Both the position numbers and the translations under genes were made by a program. A stretch of 64,000 bases of DNA, taken from Brienomyrus brachyistius. Lineage: Eukaryota; Chordata; Actinopteri; Osteoglossiformes; Mormyridae. The number at the start of each line of letters is the position of its first letter. The first letter of the stretch is position 1. Below, piece after piece: positions 49,425 through 62,059 of this stretch. A model generated the notes under the pieces. It worked only from the letters and a program-made list of their open reading frames with translations, had not been told where the DNA came from and made no database searches. The stretch lies in NCBI RefSeq assembly GCF_023856365.1, contig NC_064539.1, positions 23,749,019-23,813,018 of the forward strand, given 5' to 3'.

Positions 49425-49632
49425 CACAAGTGGCCAAAATCGTGGAAACGCTTCCAATTTTTAGAGATTGCAGAACTTTATTCAACTATTGCTCCAGTTA
49501 TTTAATCATCCCACGTATGATATTTCTAACATTCTTTCATTGTTTATAAACATTACCGCCAATATTTGTGTAATACTTTTTAAAGTGTAATGCTAAAAAT
49601 GATATGTGTTTCCACAATTTTGGCTGCTAATG
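49425..49632. mobile_element. Tc1/mariner-type MITE
   Basis: The left end cacaagtggccaaaatcgtgg and the inverted right end (cattagcagccaaaattgtgg) match with a few changes, flanked by TA (49423-49424 and 49633-49634). It is 208 bp, AT-rich and non-coding. This terminus type is widespread in fish. Confidence 0.85.
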
Positions 49633-49849
49633 TACATGAATCTTAAATATGGCATGTAGTGCTTAGGCATGTTTATGTGAGACTTGTGAAGATATTGCCT
49701 GTGGAAATGTTCTGAGGTTCCTCAGAAAACCTGCGACAGACTTTAGCTCATAAGGAGGAACAAGGAAACTACCCAGGATGGGGGGCCAACCCATCACAGG
49801 TCACAATCACACACCATTCACTCACACATACATACCTATTTGGCAACTC

Positions 49850-49960
49850 CAATTAGCCTCAGCATGTGTTTGGACTATAGGGAGACACCGGAGTATCTAT
49901 TAGAAACCCCACGGGTTTCCACAGGTGTAAGGCGACAGTGCTAACCACCGCCCTGATGAC
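49850..49960 (-). mobile_element. Decayed SINE head, minus strand
   Basis: Segments aggcgacagtgctaaccacc and the facing remnant of the gtttgcatg head are the reverse complement of the SINE at 27197. Heavily diverged. Confidence 0.5.
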
Positions 49961-50488
49961 AGACTGACCACGAGCCTCTGCTCTTTCCTCTCTGCTTGTC
50001 TCCTCTGCCAGTTTGAAGTCTTTCACCATCCCCTCTCCACAAGGATTCAGTGTGCTTTTCATTTTGATTGATTTGCAAAAAACCTCTGAGGGTAAAATTC
50101 CTCTTTCACTCTGATGCTCTTTCATCTCACGTCCAGCTAGAAATTATTAATGGAAAATAAATCTTGGTATCAGATTCAAAGGCATCTTGTTCAAAAAGGG
50201 CTTGGATCCTGTTGGTTGTGTTTGCGCTTGTTTTTTTCCTGGTACATTTTGTGTCATTTCATTTGCATGCTGAAGCTGACAGTGTTTTCTTCCAGTTGCT
50301 GAGGAGACTGAGGGACCTTCACCTCACATGCACTAAAGGTGGTGATTAATGGCCAGGTTGGTAAGACCAGCTCTGACAGTCATGAAAACAAGCCTCTCTG
50401 GGTCATAAATGAATGTCTTTCATATTTATCAATTTGTTGCCCTGTTTCTCTGACACCAGCGTGGCACCCTCCGTCTTTCAGGGGCCCC
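49961..50488. other. Non-coding interval
   Basis: No gene supported. A short hydrophobic open frame at 50164-50349 is probably chance. Confidence 0.35.
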
Positions 50489-50705
50489 AGAATTGGGATT
50501 AGCCCTGCTTTGGAATTGGCCCCAGCTCTGGGATTGGCCCTCTTCTGGGATTGGCCCCGCTCTGGGATTGGCCCTCTTCTGGGATTGGCCCCGGTCTGGG
50601 ATTGGCGCTCTTCTGGGATTGACCCTATTCTGGGTTTGGCCCCAGCTCATGGATTGGCCCTCTTTTGGGATTGGCCCCGCTCTGGGATTGGCCCCAGATC
50701 TGGAT
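50489..50705 (+). repeat. 17-bp tandem repeat (ggattggccc type)
   Basis: A unit of the form ctgggattggccccgct repeats about 12 times, with alternating ccccgct and ccctctt ends, so a 34-bp dimer is often visible. Edge units are diverged (ggattagccctgctttg). It generates GLALFWDWP-type peptides that are not real proteins. Confidence 0.88.
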
Positions 50706-53700
50706 CTTCTATAGCTTATCCCCTGACACCGCAAAATGAGGTGTAATAATTCTTTCTCTAGTTATTGCATTATCCAGAAATGGTCTGATGTCCTGTCCAC
50801 AGCGTTCCCTTCCTTCCACTAGATCCACATCCTCAATTAAGCGTCTTGAAGTAGGAGAGACGACAAAACAAGTTGCACCCTTTAGCATACTGTAAACCAA
50901 GGGGAGTCAATCTGATTTACAGTAAACAATTCATACTGGAGAACTGCAGGTGGCCAGAGACCTTCTCAAGTGGCATCACTTGCAGTGAACTGTTTCATGC
51001 AGAGGAGTGCAGCCTCAGGACTCCCCGACAGAGGCTCTGAGTGCACGCCATGCTTGACACAGAATTATTCTAGAAAACAAATACAGTAACGACAAACTGC
51101 TTTTTAGCATGCAATATGTTTGTGTCATGACATTAGTGGCTTATTTTATGTTTCTAACTCCTTTTAAAATAATAAACAATTTCTCTACTTAATTGGCTGG
51201 AAAAGTTAAGAGAGATGCTCTTTTCAGTTAGCAAACAATTCACGATGCCAGAGCTGTGGGCTTTTTTTTTTTGCGGGGGTGAACAGCTTTTTCGGAGGAG
51301 TGTTCTTTAGAAATCGTTCCCCTTTTGAAATCTTCTTTCATAATATCTCCTACATTTACATTTATTTTATTTTAGCAGATTCTTCTGTCCAAAGTGACAC
51401 ACAGGTGAAGGAGATAACAAATATATGGCTATCAAGGAATCACCTGGGCGTCAGGGCAGAGCTTCCAGTGAACGCCCAGGTGCAAGGGCAAGTATCAAAC
51501 AGTAGGAGCAAGAGCTGCACAGTGTTTTCCAAACAAAGCAAGACCTTAATAGGATCACTATTCAATCAGCAGAAAGTGTAACATTAAGAGGGCGAATATT
51601 TGGTTTTCCCTGAATTCTCTTAATTTTGCACTTAAGTGGCTCACTGAATGTTTGCAAGCCAGGGTTATATCTTGTTTCCCTTCTTCTCCGCTCTCTGCTT
51701 GCTTTTGAGCAGAACAGCGACTGGGCAGATTTTAGTTTGCCAGGAAGGTGAGATGGGAAATCTAACCTTTGACATGGCAAAGGTTAGAATCAGAAAACTA
51801 GGTCCACAGAGGAGTGTCTTTTGATTCTGGCAGCAAACATTATGGAGCAGGAGGCGTTTTCTCTTACCACAGACATTTGTGTCAGTGTTGTCATGGTAAG
51901 TGAAAACATTTCGCTTTTTTGCAGGCTCCTGTTTCCTTGGGCATGAAATGAACGGCAGTAAAATCCAGCCCAACAAATCGCGGACTCAGCTCCCTGGACT
52001 TGTGCCATGAAACGCTCGTGATTCGGAGATGTGCAGCTTTTTTTTCTTTCCTTCAGGAAAAAAGTCTTCAGGTGGAACGATGGAATGGTGGCCTCGTTTG
52101 CTCGGTTTATGGAGAGGGAAAACGTTCCGGGCCACTGCCTACGTCAGCAGGCAGATGAAGGCTTCACGGGACCAATTTCTAGCTTCCATGCTTGTTTTCT
52201 GCAAGCTCTTAGAGGGTGTGACCCCAGCGGCACCCAGGCTGAAGTAATTTTCCTGCCTCCGAGAGACTTTGCTCTCACGCTCTTACCGTCACTGAGCGAA
52301 ACACCCAGGTCCCCTGCTGACAGCCTCATATTTATTCAGTTCTGCGCTAGTCCCTGAGTCCGTCCCTGTCTCACACTTCTTTCCTGGCAGGAAAATAACA
52401 CCGGACAGCTGTATCCCAGGCAGTGAGCTGAACCGGGCCAGAGAACATCCAGATGTTTGAAACAGGACCCATCTGTTAGTGGCTGTACCTGACTTCACTC
52501 ATTAAGAAACTTCCGCTTCTGCTCTCCAGAATCATGATCATACGAAAGGTCTCACATTTCACTGAGAAAAAACCAAGTTATGGATTCAGGAGAAGCGTGT
52601 AGAGAAAGCAATGATCACTGACCATGTGCTCTATCATCTTTTAGTAGAAGAATTTAGCTTAGAAACGGCATGTTCCTGTAGCATGGATTTTTTTTTTATT
52701 TGGAAAGATTGTCCTCACCCTTCTGCCGCTTTCCTTCCTGTTGTCCATACACACACCAAGTCCATCCATCCATCTGTTCCTCCTTCCGTCCGTCTGTCTG
52801 TCCATCCATCCATCCATCCATCCATCCATCCATCCTTCCATCCAGTGACTGCATCATGAAAACATTTCAATGCATACAAAAATTCAATTATTTAAATTAT
52901 TTTTTACTATTTTTTCCTTTAATATGCTGAATCACAAAACAAATTGTTATACAGATATTTCCAACTGTCATAGTAGCATCTCCTTGTTTTGCTGGCTTGT
53001 TTTTATGAAATCACTGACTCATCACATACTCATGTGTTGTACAACTACAAGCATTTTAATGAGGCTTGAAACTCATGAAAGAAAGAAAGAACGATTAAGT
53101 GCCTGTAAAAAAAAAAGTCCCCTGAGCAAAACCACTGCTTGATGTTCTAAAATGTGCATTCAGTGCTGAAAATCGGCTGACGGCAGTGAGAACAGAGAGA
53201 CTGAGCCGATCGGTATCTGAGGTGTCGCTCCTTTGCTTTATCATCTGAACCACATCATCGCCCAGAAAGCCATATTTAACCGAGGGATGCCAGGGTGCCA
53301 CAGTTGTGAGATTGCCTCATATCCGAGGGGGTCATTCAATTTCCTCCGAGTGAAGCCTGTAACACGCCGTGGCTCACAAGAGAAAGTGCAATTGTGTATG
53401 TTTCCTCCAGAGGCTGAGGAAGAAACAATTGCGGGGATGAGGTTGAGTAAATGACACAGCACAAGACTTATGGGTGCATCAATTCAGTTGATTGTCCTCA
53501 GCAGGAGTTAAAAATTTCTGCTGTGACCTGCCAGGGGTGTGGGAGATGCCCATGCAGACCTTAAACGAATCAACATCCTATTTGCCTCATTTAAGGTTCC
53601 GTTTGTAGCCACGTTGCTGATTCATTGACACCCCGTGGAGGCAGGGTGACTTTGTGATTGGTCAGACCAGTGGTAATAAGATCTAAGTGCAAGCAGTGAA

Positions 53701-53929
53701 TGGATCGCCTGGCTATGCCTATGGTTTTATCAATATCTGTGATACCTGTGCACAGTGCAAGCCCACCCACACTGCTAACATCTGGGAGCCAAATACAATC
53801 CCAGCAGTCTTGGATGTGAATTTCCTGGATGGAATCAAAACAGGTGAAGTACCTAAAATATACAAAGAAACATGTATATTAATTGCAGACCATGTGTGTG
53901 TGTGTGGATTATGTTTATATTGCATTATG
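50706..53929. other. Non-coding interval with small repeats
   Basis: No gene supported. At 51357-51405 a minus-strand fish SINE/LINE tail is present (catttattttattttagcag then ttctgtccaaagtgac). A CCAT/CTGT microsatellite occupies 52759-52845. The rest is unremarkable. Confidence 0.5.
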
Positions 53930-54310
53930 TGAACCAAAAGTCCCCCACAATGTAATAAAAACCTATTATTTTGACATTTTTGAGTCCCTGTAAAGATCTG
54001 CGAATGCAATCAAAAAACAAAAAATTCCAAAAGTTTTGTATTTTGTTTTGGGTAGGGTTAGGGTTAGGGTTAGGGCTGGGGTTAGGGTTAGGGCTGGGGT
54101 TAGGGTTAGGGTTAGGGCTGGGGTTAGGGTTAGGGCTGGGGTTAGGGTTAGGGTTAGGGGTAGGATTAGGACTGGGTAGCAGTTAAGGTCGTCAAAGAAA
54201 TGAATGGAGAGTCCCGACAAAAATATAATTATAATCCTGTGTGTGTGTGTGTATGAATGAGCCGTCCCCATAAAGACAGCTATACCCGACTTGTGTGTGT
54301 GTGTGTTTGT
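53930..54310 (+). mobile_element. GT-flanked repeat with TTAGGG core, copy 2
   Basis: It starts near gtcccccacaatgtaataaa, has ctgtaaagatctgcgaatgc and ccaaaagttttgtattttg, and contains the telomere-like array 54051-54172. It continues with aaatgaatggagagtcccga and a GT run, then gccgtccccataaagacagc, tatacccg and a second GT run. Same family as 35847-36360 and 57465-57715. Confidence 0.75.
54051..54172 (+). repeat. Interstitial telomere-like array
   Basis: Hexamers in register: GTTAGG x3, GCTGGG, x2, GCTGGG, x3, GCTGGG, x2, GCTGGG, x3, then ggtagg and attagg. That is 13 perfect GTTAGG (TTAGGG) units and four GCTGGG variants in a 3-2-3-2-3 pattern, which implies a 42-bp higher-order unit. 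The G-rich strand is the + strand. Confidence 0.95.
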
Positions 54311-57238
54311 TTGTGTGATGGTGGGGCAGGGTGGGGTGAGGTCTGCTTTAACACAGAGCAGGAAACCAGCATTATCCTCAGGTGTTCTCTACGCCCCGAG
54401 TTCATGGGACTCACAGCCAAAAGAGAATACATTAACTTCTCTGCTGCTGGCTTATGCAATAAAAAGACATGAAATGCAAACCATGTTAGAAAAAAGGAAG
54501 AGAAACTATAAAAACATCACACTCAATATGGAGGGCGGGGCAGGGAGGAGAGGTTGAGGAGGCTCCCCATGCAATGAACTCAGTGCCAGTGCTGCTACTG
54601 GCAACTGCCTGTATCTCTCTCTCTCTGAGGGGTGATATTGATGCTCTGATTGAATTACCTGCCCTGGAATTCACTGAGGACCAGAACTCCACCGTTCACT
54701 GAATATGCATCGATGATCATCTACTTTTTGTTGCAAATAACAGGAAACATGCATAATTTGCATAGCCAAGAAAAGAAAATGGAAAACTAATAAACTCTGT
54801 TGTTCTTACAAACCATTTAGACTTGTGTCTGCACTCGGGAACCTAATGACTCTTGATGTTTCTAAAAAGATTTTCCTAAATTAAGGCACTGCAGCTTTCG
54901 CAAGGAGCAATTTTCTGTCTTGTTCACAAAACGAACTTTAACTAATGAACAACCTAAAGACCCTGGTGCTCGTCGAACTCAGAGCCCCAGTTTTCCATGA
55001 TAATGACTTTTGCAAGGAGTTTGCTGGCTGTGACTTGGCGAGATGGCCTGTAAACAGGGCCACCTAGAAGAATAATCATACAATCTGGGAGATGGAATAT
55101 GCCACAATGAGCCAGTGTCAAGAATGCCTCAGAACCCAAGCCCCACCTTGGGAGCAATTGGATGGCTTTTGGAAGATACCTCAAGTTGTGAGTGAATGCA
55201 GGTGAAGGTTCCTAACCTTCTCCTGCTAGAAACATCAGTCAAAGGCATGAGGAGAAAAGCAGATGGCTGACTGGGGAGTTGCTATTCATGTGGCATCTAA
55301 CCAGCCTGTTTTTTTGTTCACCGCTGTCAACATATCCAAACCCAATGAGGGCTGATAGTAAAATATCGTTCCTGCAGCCAGCTAAGTCTCACTGCTGTGG
55401 AATGTAAGGCTCAACCCCTCATTACCGCAAAACCACCCATGAAATTTCCAACTCTGTGAGCCATGTAATGGGCGTAAAAATGCTCTGTTTATACAGACTA
55501 ACATGCCCCAAAGGATTCTTTTCTCTCACTTATATACAAGAGACAACAGATTTTACCAGATCATGAAAGAGTTTCCTGGTTAATATTCAGAATCCTTATC
55601 TTTTCTCTTCAAAAAGAATAAAAGGATCCAAATCAAAATTTATATTGTGTTAAAGTACTTCCTGACAGGTGCATTTTTCCAAAGTACTTACATCAGATTT
55701 AAAACCCATTTTTGTCTTTACCTTTACTGGAAATTTCACATAAAGTGCCTCAATCTGGAAATAAAGAGTAGTTCCTTTCCTGAAGCTGGCAGAAAGAAGT
55801 CAAAGTACCTTTGAGCTCCTGTTGATGGCTTGTTTGAATTCACAGGATCAGTCTGAATGAATAATATTATGGAATTGAAAAACATGAAGTGTTGAAGATC
55901 CAGGAGAAGAGTGCAGCTGATTGGCTACATAACATCTGGCTGTGTTCTACGGGGTTGGCTCTGGAGCAGGCACTGGTTAACATGGGCCATATGTGAGCCC
56001 AAAGAGGCAGACCTACAGGTGACGCCTGGTGATGGATGACAGCCCATAAAGGCAAGGATCTCAGGCGTAAACAGAGGAGAAGAATCCAACCCAGTCATGA
56101 AGATTGGCACACATGAAACAAATGAATATTTACCCGTTCTTGGTAAATAAAAGAAAAAAATATACATGTCAGCCAATGCAACATGGAGAAAGAATGGCAG
56201 ACTCGTTTCCACATTCTCAGTTTGTATTTCAGCCCTCTAGGACCCATACATGGGGTTGAATTAGCACTTAGCTGCGCAGGTGGACATGTGTGCACTCACG
56301 CATTCCTATTCGCTCTGACAGCAGGAGAGGGAGGTCAGCTTCCCATGGACACGTGGATGAGTGGTGGAACATCTCCTTTCTTCTTTTCTTCTGCCATCTT
56401 TCGGCTTTTCCTTGACAAGAGCTCAGCTTTGACTGGCGAGCTGTCAAAATGTATATGATTTGCAGATGAAAAAGCGTGGCATTGAAAAGGTTTAGCAGAC
56501 AAAGCCTTGTCACAAGAGAATTGAGAGCCATAAATTATAATTACATAACATGCAACACTGCAATGCAATGCTCTCAAACTATTAAAATTAAACATTTTTT
56601 TTCAGTGCGGAGTAACCAACAGTTTGGTTTCTTTTCCCGTGGACAATAAATTTACACTGAATTTCAATGAGAAGCATCAACATAGTGGATGAGTGTAACC
56701 ATGCAAACAAAAAGCAAGCAAAGTGTCACAACAGGAAGCAGATACTGTTTGTACTGTTTGCTAATCTATTGCAAATGGCTTCTACAGTATAAACTACTGT
56801 ATGAACTAAACAGTTATATATTACAAAAACATCACTAGTGAGCAGAGATATGTTGGAACTATTCTGACTGAGTCAATAACAATGAATGGGTATCTTTGCA
56901 GAGCAAAGTGCTGATGGATTTATTGTGAAAAGGAACAGCCTGCTAGCACTCAAGTTCTGGAATATACTCTTTTCTACAAAGCCTTTAAGCCAAAGCAGTA
57001 AAATTTCATTAAAAACAGACATGTTTCATTAATACAAATGCTTCGGAGTTTAACATACAGAAGAGGCACCCAATCCAGACAGAATGCCAAACCTGCACCT
57101 TCGCCCATCAGGCAGGCAGGATGTGGTGCAGGCAGTTGGTGGTTGGTGCATGTCGGCAAGTCCCAACCCAACAGGCTTCACACAGCTTCACTCGTATGGC
57201 TCTGACAGGGAGAGAACAGACAGAGAGCTCAGGAGCAT

Positions 57239-57239
<1 letters not shown>
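54311..57239. other. Non-coding interval
   Basis: No supported gene. A short CT run lies at 54613-54627. Open frames of up to 96 codons are unremarkable. Confidence 0.5.
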
Positions 57240-57284
<45 letters not shown>

Positions 57285-57354
57285 CACACACCCACTTAGA
57301 CACACACACACACATTCGGACACCCGCTCACACACACACATGCACACACACACA

Positions 57355-57439
<85 letters not shown>

Positions 57440-57450
57440 CCGCACACATA
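57240..57450 (+). repeat. CA microsatellite with interruptions
   Basis: Long ACAC runs at 57241-57283 and 57357-57440, separated by ca-rich interrupted sequence. The histidine/threonine and cysteine/valine open frames here are artefacts. Confidence 0.95.
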
Positions 57451-57464
57451 GGGTATACCTAGCC

Positions 57465-57715
57465 CCCTCATTCTATGGGAAAAATGCCAACGCTAACTAT
57501 GACAACATTAACCCCCACCCTGCCCTAACCATAACCATAAGTAACCAAGCAAAATAGAAGAGCTTTAGCATTTTTAGTTTTTTCATAGCAGTCACTGATT
57601 TTTATAAAATAGAGTTTTCCCTTATGGGGACCAGGAAACTGGTCCCCATAAGGAAAAAAAACTGATTTTTATCACGTTATGGGGACATTGTGTCCCCATA
57701 AGGATAGGTATACCC
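57465..57715 (-). mobile_element. GT-flanked repeat, copy 3 (minus strand), between CA arrays
   Basis: It runs from atacctagccccctcattct to the palindromic ccttatggggaccaggaaac and tggtccccataagg hairpin, then ttatggggacattgtgtccc (a second hairpin) and ggataggtataccc. ggtatacc occurs at both ends. Read on the minus strand it gives the same motif order as copies 1 and 2, with CA arrays on both sides. Confidence 0.8.
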
Positions 57716-57716
57716 G

Positions 57717-57718
<2 letters not shown>

Positions 57719-57781
<63 letters not shown>

Positions 57782-57976
57782 GCTCAGACACACACACCTG
57801 CTCGCACACACACATGCACACAGCCACGCACGTTCATGCACGCACACACACATACACACACATGCACACATGTATACACTTGTACACACATGCACAAACA
57901 CATACACACACATGCATGCACATACTTACACATACATGCACACACACACACACACACATACATGCACACACTCGCA

Positions 57977-58010
<34 letters not shown>

Positions 58011-58016
58011 CGCATA
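57719..58016 (+). repeat. CA microsatellite and interrupted ACACAT array
   Basis: A pure CA run at 57719-57778 is followed by a degenerate ca/tgca array to about 58014. Confidence 0.95.
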
Positions 58017-60211
58017 CAGGCAGACAGAAACGAGCTGGGCAGCGTCCAGCTGGCAGCTGACCTCCCTCCTCTTTACCTTTCAGCAGTTCTGCATTGCAAA
58101 GCAAACTGGTTGTGACCGGACTTATTAACTTCCTCTTCCCTGCAATATGCAGCGATTAAAACTCGTGCATGATTTTACTTGGCACTTCACTTATAAAAAT
58201 ATTTTTAATTATATAAAATAAGTTTTGCAGCTCCACAGCTCCATAGTAATTAGCTCTAACAGGGGCATCAAACAACAGTGTAAACAGATAACCTGTTTCT
58301 TTGTACGTTTCCCAGCTTCAGTATTAACTTCCATGGGGAAAACAATTTGAATGTGCGCGATAACAGCCTGCAGGAAATGCTTTTGTTCTGCTTAGCGATT
58401 TTCCACAATCCCCACATTTTACCAGCGCTAACTGCAGCAGCAGGAATGCCTTTTTGTATAACTGGACATGCTAATTCAAAATGACCGTAAGCCTCGGCTT
58501 TGCCTGATGCTTCACCCACAAAATACGAAGTAAACAGAAAAATATGAAACATGATTGCGAGGATTTGGCATGTCTGATATCCTAAAAACAACTCAAGAAA
58601 CTATAGGCAGCTTGGTTAAGAAAAATTATAATTTTTTTTAGAATAAGAATGTGAGAAAGACAAGACAGAACCTCGTGATTACAAGCCAACTACCGCAGAT
58701 GAAATTAGATCCACTGCCATGCTGCGGAAAGGAGTGACTCAGAGACAGGGGTAAGGCAATCAAAGGGGCACTTCATTGGGGTTAACAAACAGGAGCAGTG
58801 AAACAAGGGCCATAAGGGGTCAAAATGGGAAGGATAGCAAAAGGTAGGGCACAGGAAATGGGAGGAATGACGTCAGTAACCGGAGTAATGAAGACGGGAC
58901 GAACAGGTACTTTTATACTTAGACTACTGAGAGGCAACAAGTGTGATCCATCCGGCTCATGCGAAGGAGATGAGAGGAGGGTGAAGTGCACGCGGGGGGC
59001 AGGACATGACAGCCATCATGTTAAAAATCATATTGTTTGGGTGCCAGGACATTTCTAAAAGAGACGTAATTTAAAAATACATCCGCTATTCCCTATTAAT
59101 CAAAACTGAATAAAACTTAAACATCAATGTTTCCATAAATTTTTGCCTCATATCTACGTGAGTTTCTTACCTTCACAGACAGACACAATCATGTTTGCAA
59201 GTTTCATGGCCTGCTGTTCTGGCAGAGCAAAGCTAACGGTTTGCGTGGATTTCTTCAGATAAAGTAAAACCAGTTCCAATAAATTGCTGAAGCATATTTA
59301 AGTAATTAAGTTATACTTGTTATGTGAAAAAGTTATTAGTTCTGTAAATGCTGGCCTTTGGGGCAGGGCTGTTTAGCAAAAGTGAGATAAAAAATAAAAA
59401 TAAAAAAAGGAGAAATATGTATCAGTAATGCGCTCACATCTTAAATCCTTTTGATAATTGGAAAATTACTGAAGCAGAATTTAATCCAAGGGCACATTTG
59501 CTTGTAGGATTACATTCCCCAAGCTAAATAAACTTTAGATACACTGTCATATCTGAATTCCAACATGATGTAAATACTGTATTATACAGGAGGAACCTAC
59601 GGTCAGTCAATATGCTTGGACTAAGTAGATGCATGTAGGATGTACAGTAGTTGGATTCCACTGCCATGTGATTTCACCTGGGCGGATACAGCTGTCCAGT
59701 GTGCTTCCTGGAATATGCAGCTCCTGCGTGTCGGGCACGCATGGCGCAATGTTCAGACATGCAACACGCAACACGAGTGTCAAATGCGGACCAAAGATTA
59801 ATGTCACTCAGCCCCACGGCACCTGAATATGGAACAGGCCTCCAGGGCTCCATTTGTGTTAGCAAGGCATGAAATGTCCTTTCATCTCCTGGAGGAAATG
59901 ATTTAGTTGTGGGGAAGTGAGACAATAAAAAGGCACTGGAGAAAGATCCATAAATCACGTCCACGAGCTGTGTCAAACCACAGCCCCCTTCCCGCCTCAA
60001 CCCCCCCACCCCAAACCCCCAAGACAATAACTGGGGGCTGGTTTTTTGATGACTCTTCTTTTTGGAGCACATGCAAGAATCTTGTGAATGATTGGAAAGG
60101 GAGGTTTCTTTACACTAGTTTGTTTATAGTTCACACACGCATTTGACTCCTTTATTATCACAGACTGAATCAGGTAATCAGGTTTAAAACATGAGCTTGT
60201 GGGAGTTTTAT
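58017..60211. other. Non-coding interval
   Basis: No gene or bounded repeat recognised. Confidence 0.45.
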
Positions 60212-60415
60212 TTACAAAACAATGTTCTGAGAGCAGAATGAAAAATGATTGGTTCCACGATATAGACAGTCGGATTGTACAGCAGGTGGCTCCAAGCAAC
60301 AAGAGGAGGCAGGACCAAGACAGCTGATTGGGTGTACTCACCTCTTCTACTATCCGATTGGTTAACTCACTGAAACAATCATTTTTCATTCTGGACTCAG
60401 AACATTTTTGTGTAA
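60212..60415. mobile_element. Inverted-repeat MITE
   Basis: The left arm ttacaaaacaatgttctgag followed by cagaatgaaaaatgattgg pairs with the right arm caatcatttttcattctgg and ctcagaacatttttgtgtaa. The arms are about 60 bp with several mismatches around a loop of about 80 bp. The family is unknown and no clear target duplication is seen. Confidence 0.75.
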
Positions 60416-61276
60416 TCAAATGTTCCACAAGCAAAACGTAAGTCCATGTCTCTAAAAAGCAGGAGACAGAATCAGATGATATGATGCTGCTGTCTGTGGT
60501 ACTGAATTGAGAAATGAACGTGCTGCTGTCCGTGGTGCTGAATCAATGGAGGCTGAATGTGGGCCGGCTGCTGTGAATGGCTTCTCCCGCTGTTGCAGAG
60601 ATGGCGCTAAATGGACAGCTGGCCACCTGGCTCCTTTGCTAGCAGACCTACTCTCCAGTGAGTGGGGTAACTATCACTAGACATGAATAGGGAGTACTGA
60701 ATATTACAACAGTATGACTTCGCCACTGCCACTTCAGTCCATTCAGCACAGAAGTGGTTCTGTGTTGCCTCATTCATTCTCCCCAGGCCTGTGGCTGCAG
60801 TGATATTATCATTCCAACCCAGCCCCCACCCCCATACACACACATTTTATGTAAGCAGCCGAGCATGAAGAAGAGATAATGACCCCCCAAGGAGCCCACG
60901 ATGGCTGCAAGCTGACATGCTGACGCATCTCCGAATGTAATGCTGCCCCTTGGGGGGGGCGGCCGAGGGGGGTGGGGGGGGCGGGAAAAAAGTTGCACGA
61001 TGATCATGCTAACGTGTGAACTGTCCTCCTTGGAAGCAACGGGAAGACGGAGAGCATTAGCTGCTCTAAGCCAGCCACTAATCCATCCTCACGTCCCCAT
61101 GAAACAGCAGGGATGTCAGTGCGGCTCACCTCCTTCACCATGCATCTCCTTCCACTTTGCGCTCTGTCCCATAGGATTCCACCTGTCTGACTCCCACCAC
61201 CTTCTCATTCTCCCAGGTTAAATCGCCATCTGTTCCAACTCCATCAGGATGTCCTCAGAATGAAGGCATGAAGTAC
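60416..61276. other. Non-coding interval
   Basis: No gene recognised. A G-rich block lies at 60951-60982. Confidence 0.4.
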
Positions 61277-61663
61277 CCTGTTTCCACCAACACAGTGCCG
61301 GAGCCAGTGCCAGGCTTCTTCTCAAACTGGAACTGGTTCTGCATGTTTCCACCAAAAACAAAGAAAGAAAAAACGGTTCCAGCACGGAACCACAGAGAAG
61401 CTGGCCTCAGGATTTGAAACCGTTTGGAATTTGGAACATCAGCTAAAGTGAGGTGGGCTATAGTGTCCAAATCATCCATATACTCAGAAAATTTAATAAA
61501 CACAAAAAATGGAATTCGTATGGACCTATACGTTACTCTCCTTTCCACCTACATAATGTTTCTGAACGTTCTTTTTTTAAACTGGTGGAAACGCAGGCAT
61601 GTTCTCAAATGGCACCAAGTAAGAACCAGCACCAGCACTGGCTCTATGTTGGTGGAAACAAGG
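61277..61663. mobile_element. MITE with CCTGTTTCCACC ends
   Basis: The left end cctgtttccaccaacacagt and the inverted right end (atgttggtggaaacaagg) match. Internal inverted similarity continues (agtgccggagccagtgcc with ccagcaccagcactggctc). Coding remnants are absent. The type resembles fish PIF/Harbinger- or hAT-related MITEs; I cannot decide which. Confidence 0.65.
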
Positions 61664-61949
61664 TAGGGGTGTCCCTATGATTTAACATCTTAGGTGCCTT
61701 CACCTGCATTAGAGGAGAATCTAATCAGTTTCCCTTTAGGTATTTCATACATGTAATCTGTCCTGTTAGATTTGGATCACATGACAAACGTGACGTCGAG
61801 GCCCCCTGCTCCCCTAGTGTAGTGACTGTTCATGGCCAACAGGGGGCCCAAACCTGAAGGGCCCTGCACTAATACATTGTTCGAGAACACCGCCACTGCC
61901 TGCACCTAATCATAACTAATGACCTGTAAAATGTCCTCGTATTCCTCAG

Positions 61950-62059
61950 AAGAATGAATGGACCTAGAGACTCCCAGGCCATAGCTGACCACACCAATGA
62001 ACATTGCGGGTTGCAGGAACCCTTTGGTTACCTTGAAACACAAACCCTTCTGAATGCAG
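61950..62059 (+). other. Candidate first coding exon (weak)
   Basis: After an acceptor-like tattcctcag, an ATG at 61954 opens a frame (MNGPRDSQAIADHTNEHCGL...) that reaches a donor-like GCAG|GTAAAA at 62059/62060. The frame also stays open past this donor, to 62214. No family recognised. Its exit phase does not match the entry phase of the candidate exon at 62938, so an extra exon would be needed between them. Confidence 0.15.

Noticed and set aside
50429..50746. Overlapping open frames on both strands with WDWP/GIGP repeats
   Set aside because: Created by the 17-bp tandem repeat.
52611..52930. Open frames around the CCAT array
   Set aside because: Microsatellite-driven Pro/Ser/Ile/His repeats without coding evidence.
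53971..54186. Open frame of repeated GLGLGL
   Set aside because: Translation of the telomere-like hexamer array.
57108..58128. Open frames rich in His/Thr or Cys/Val
   Set aside because: Translations of CA microsatellites.
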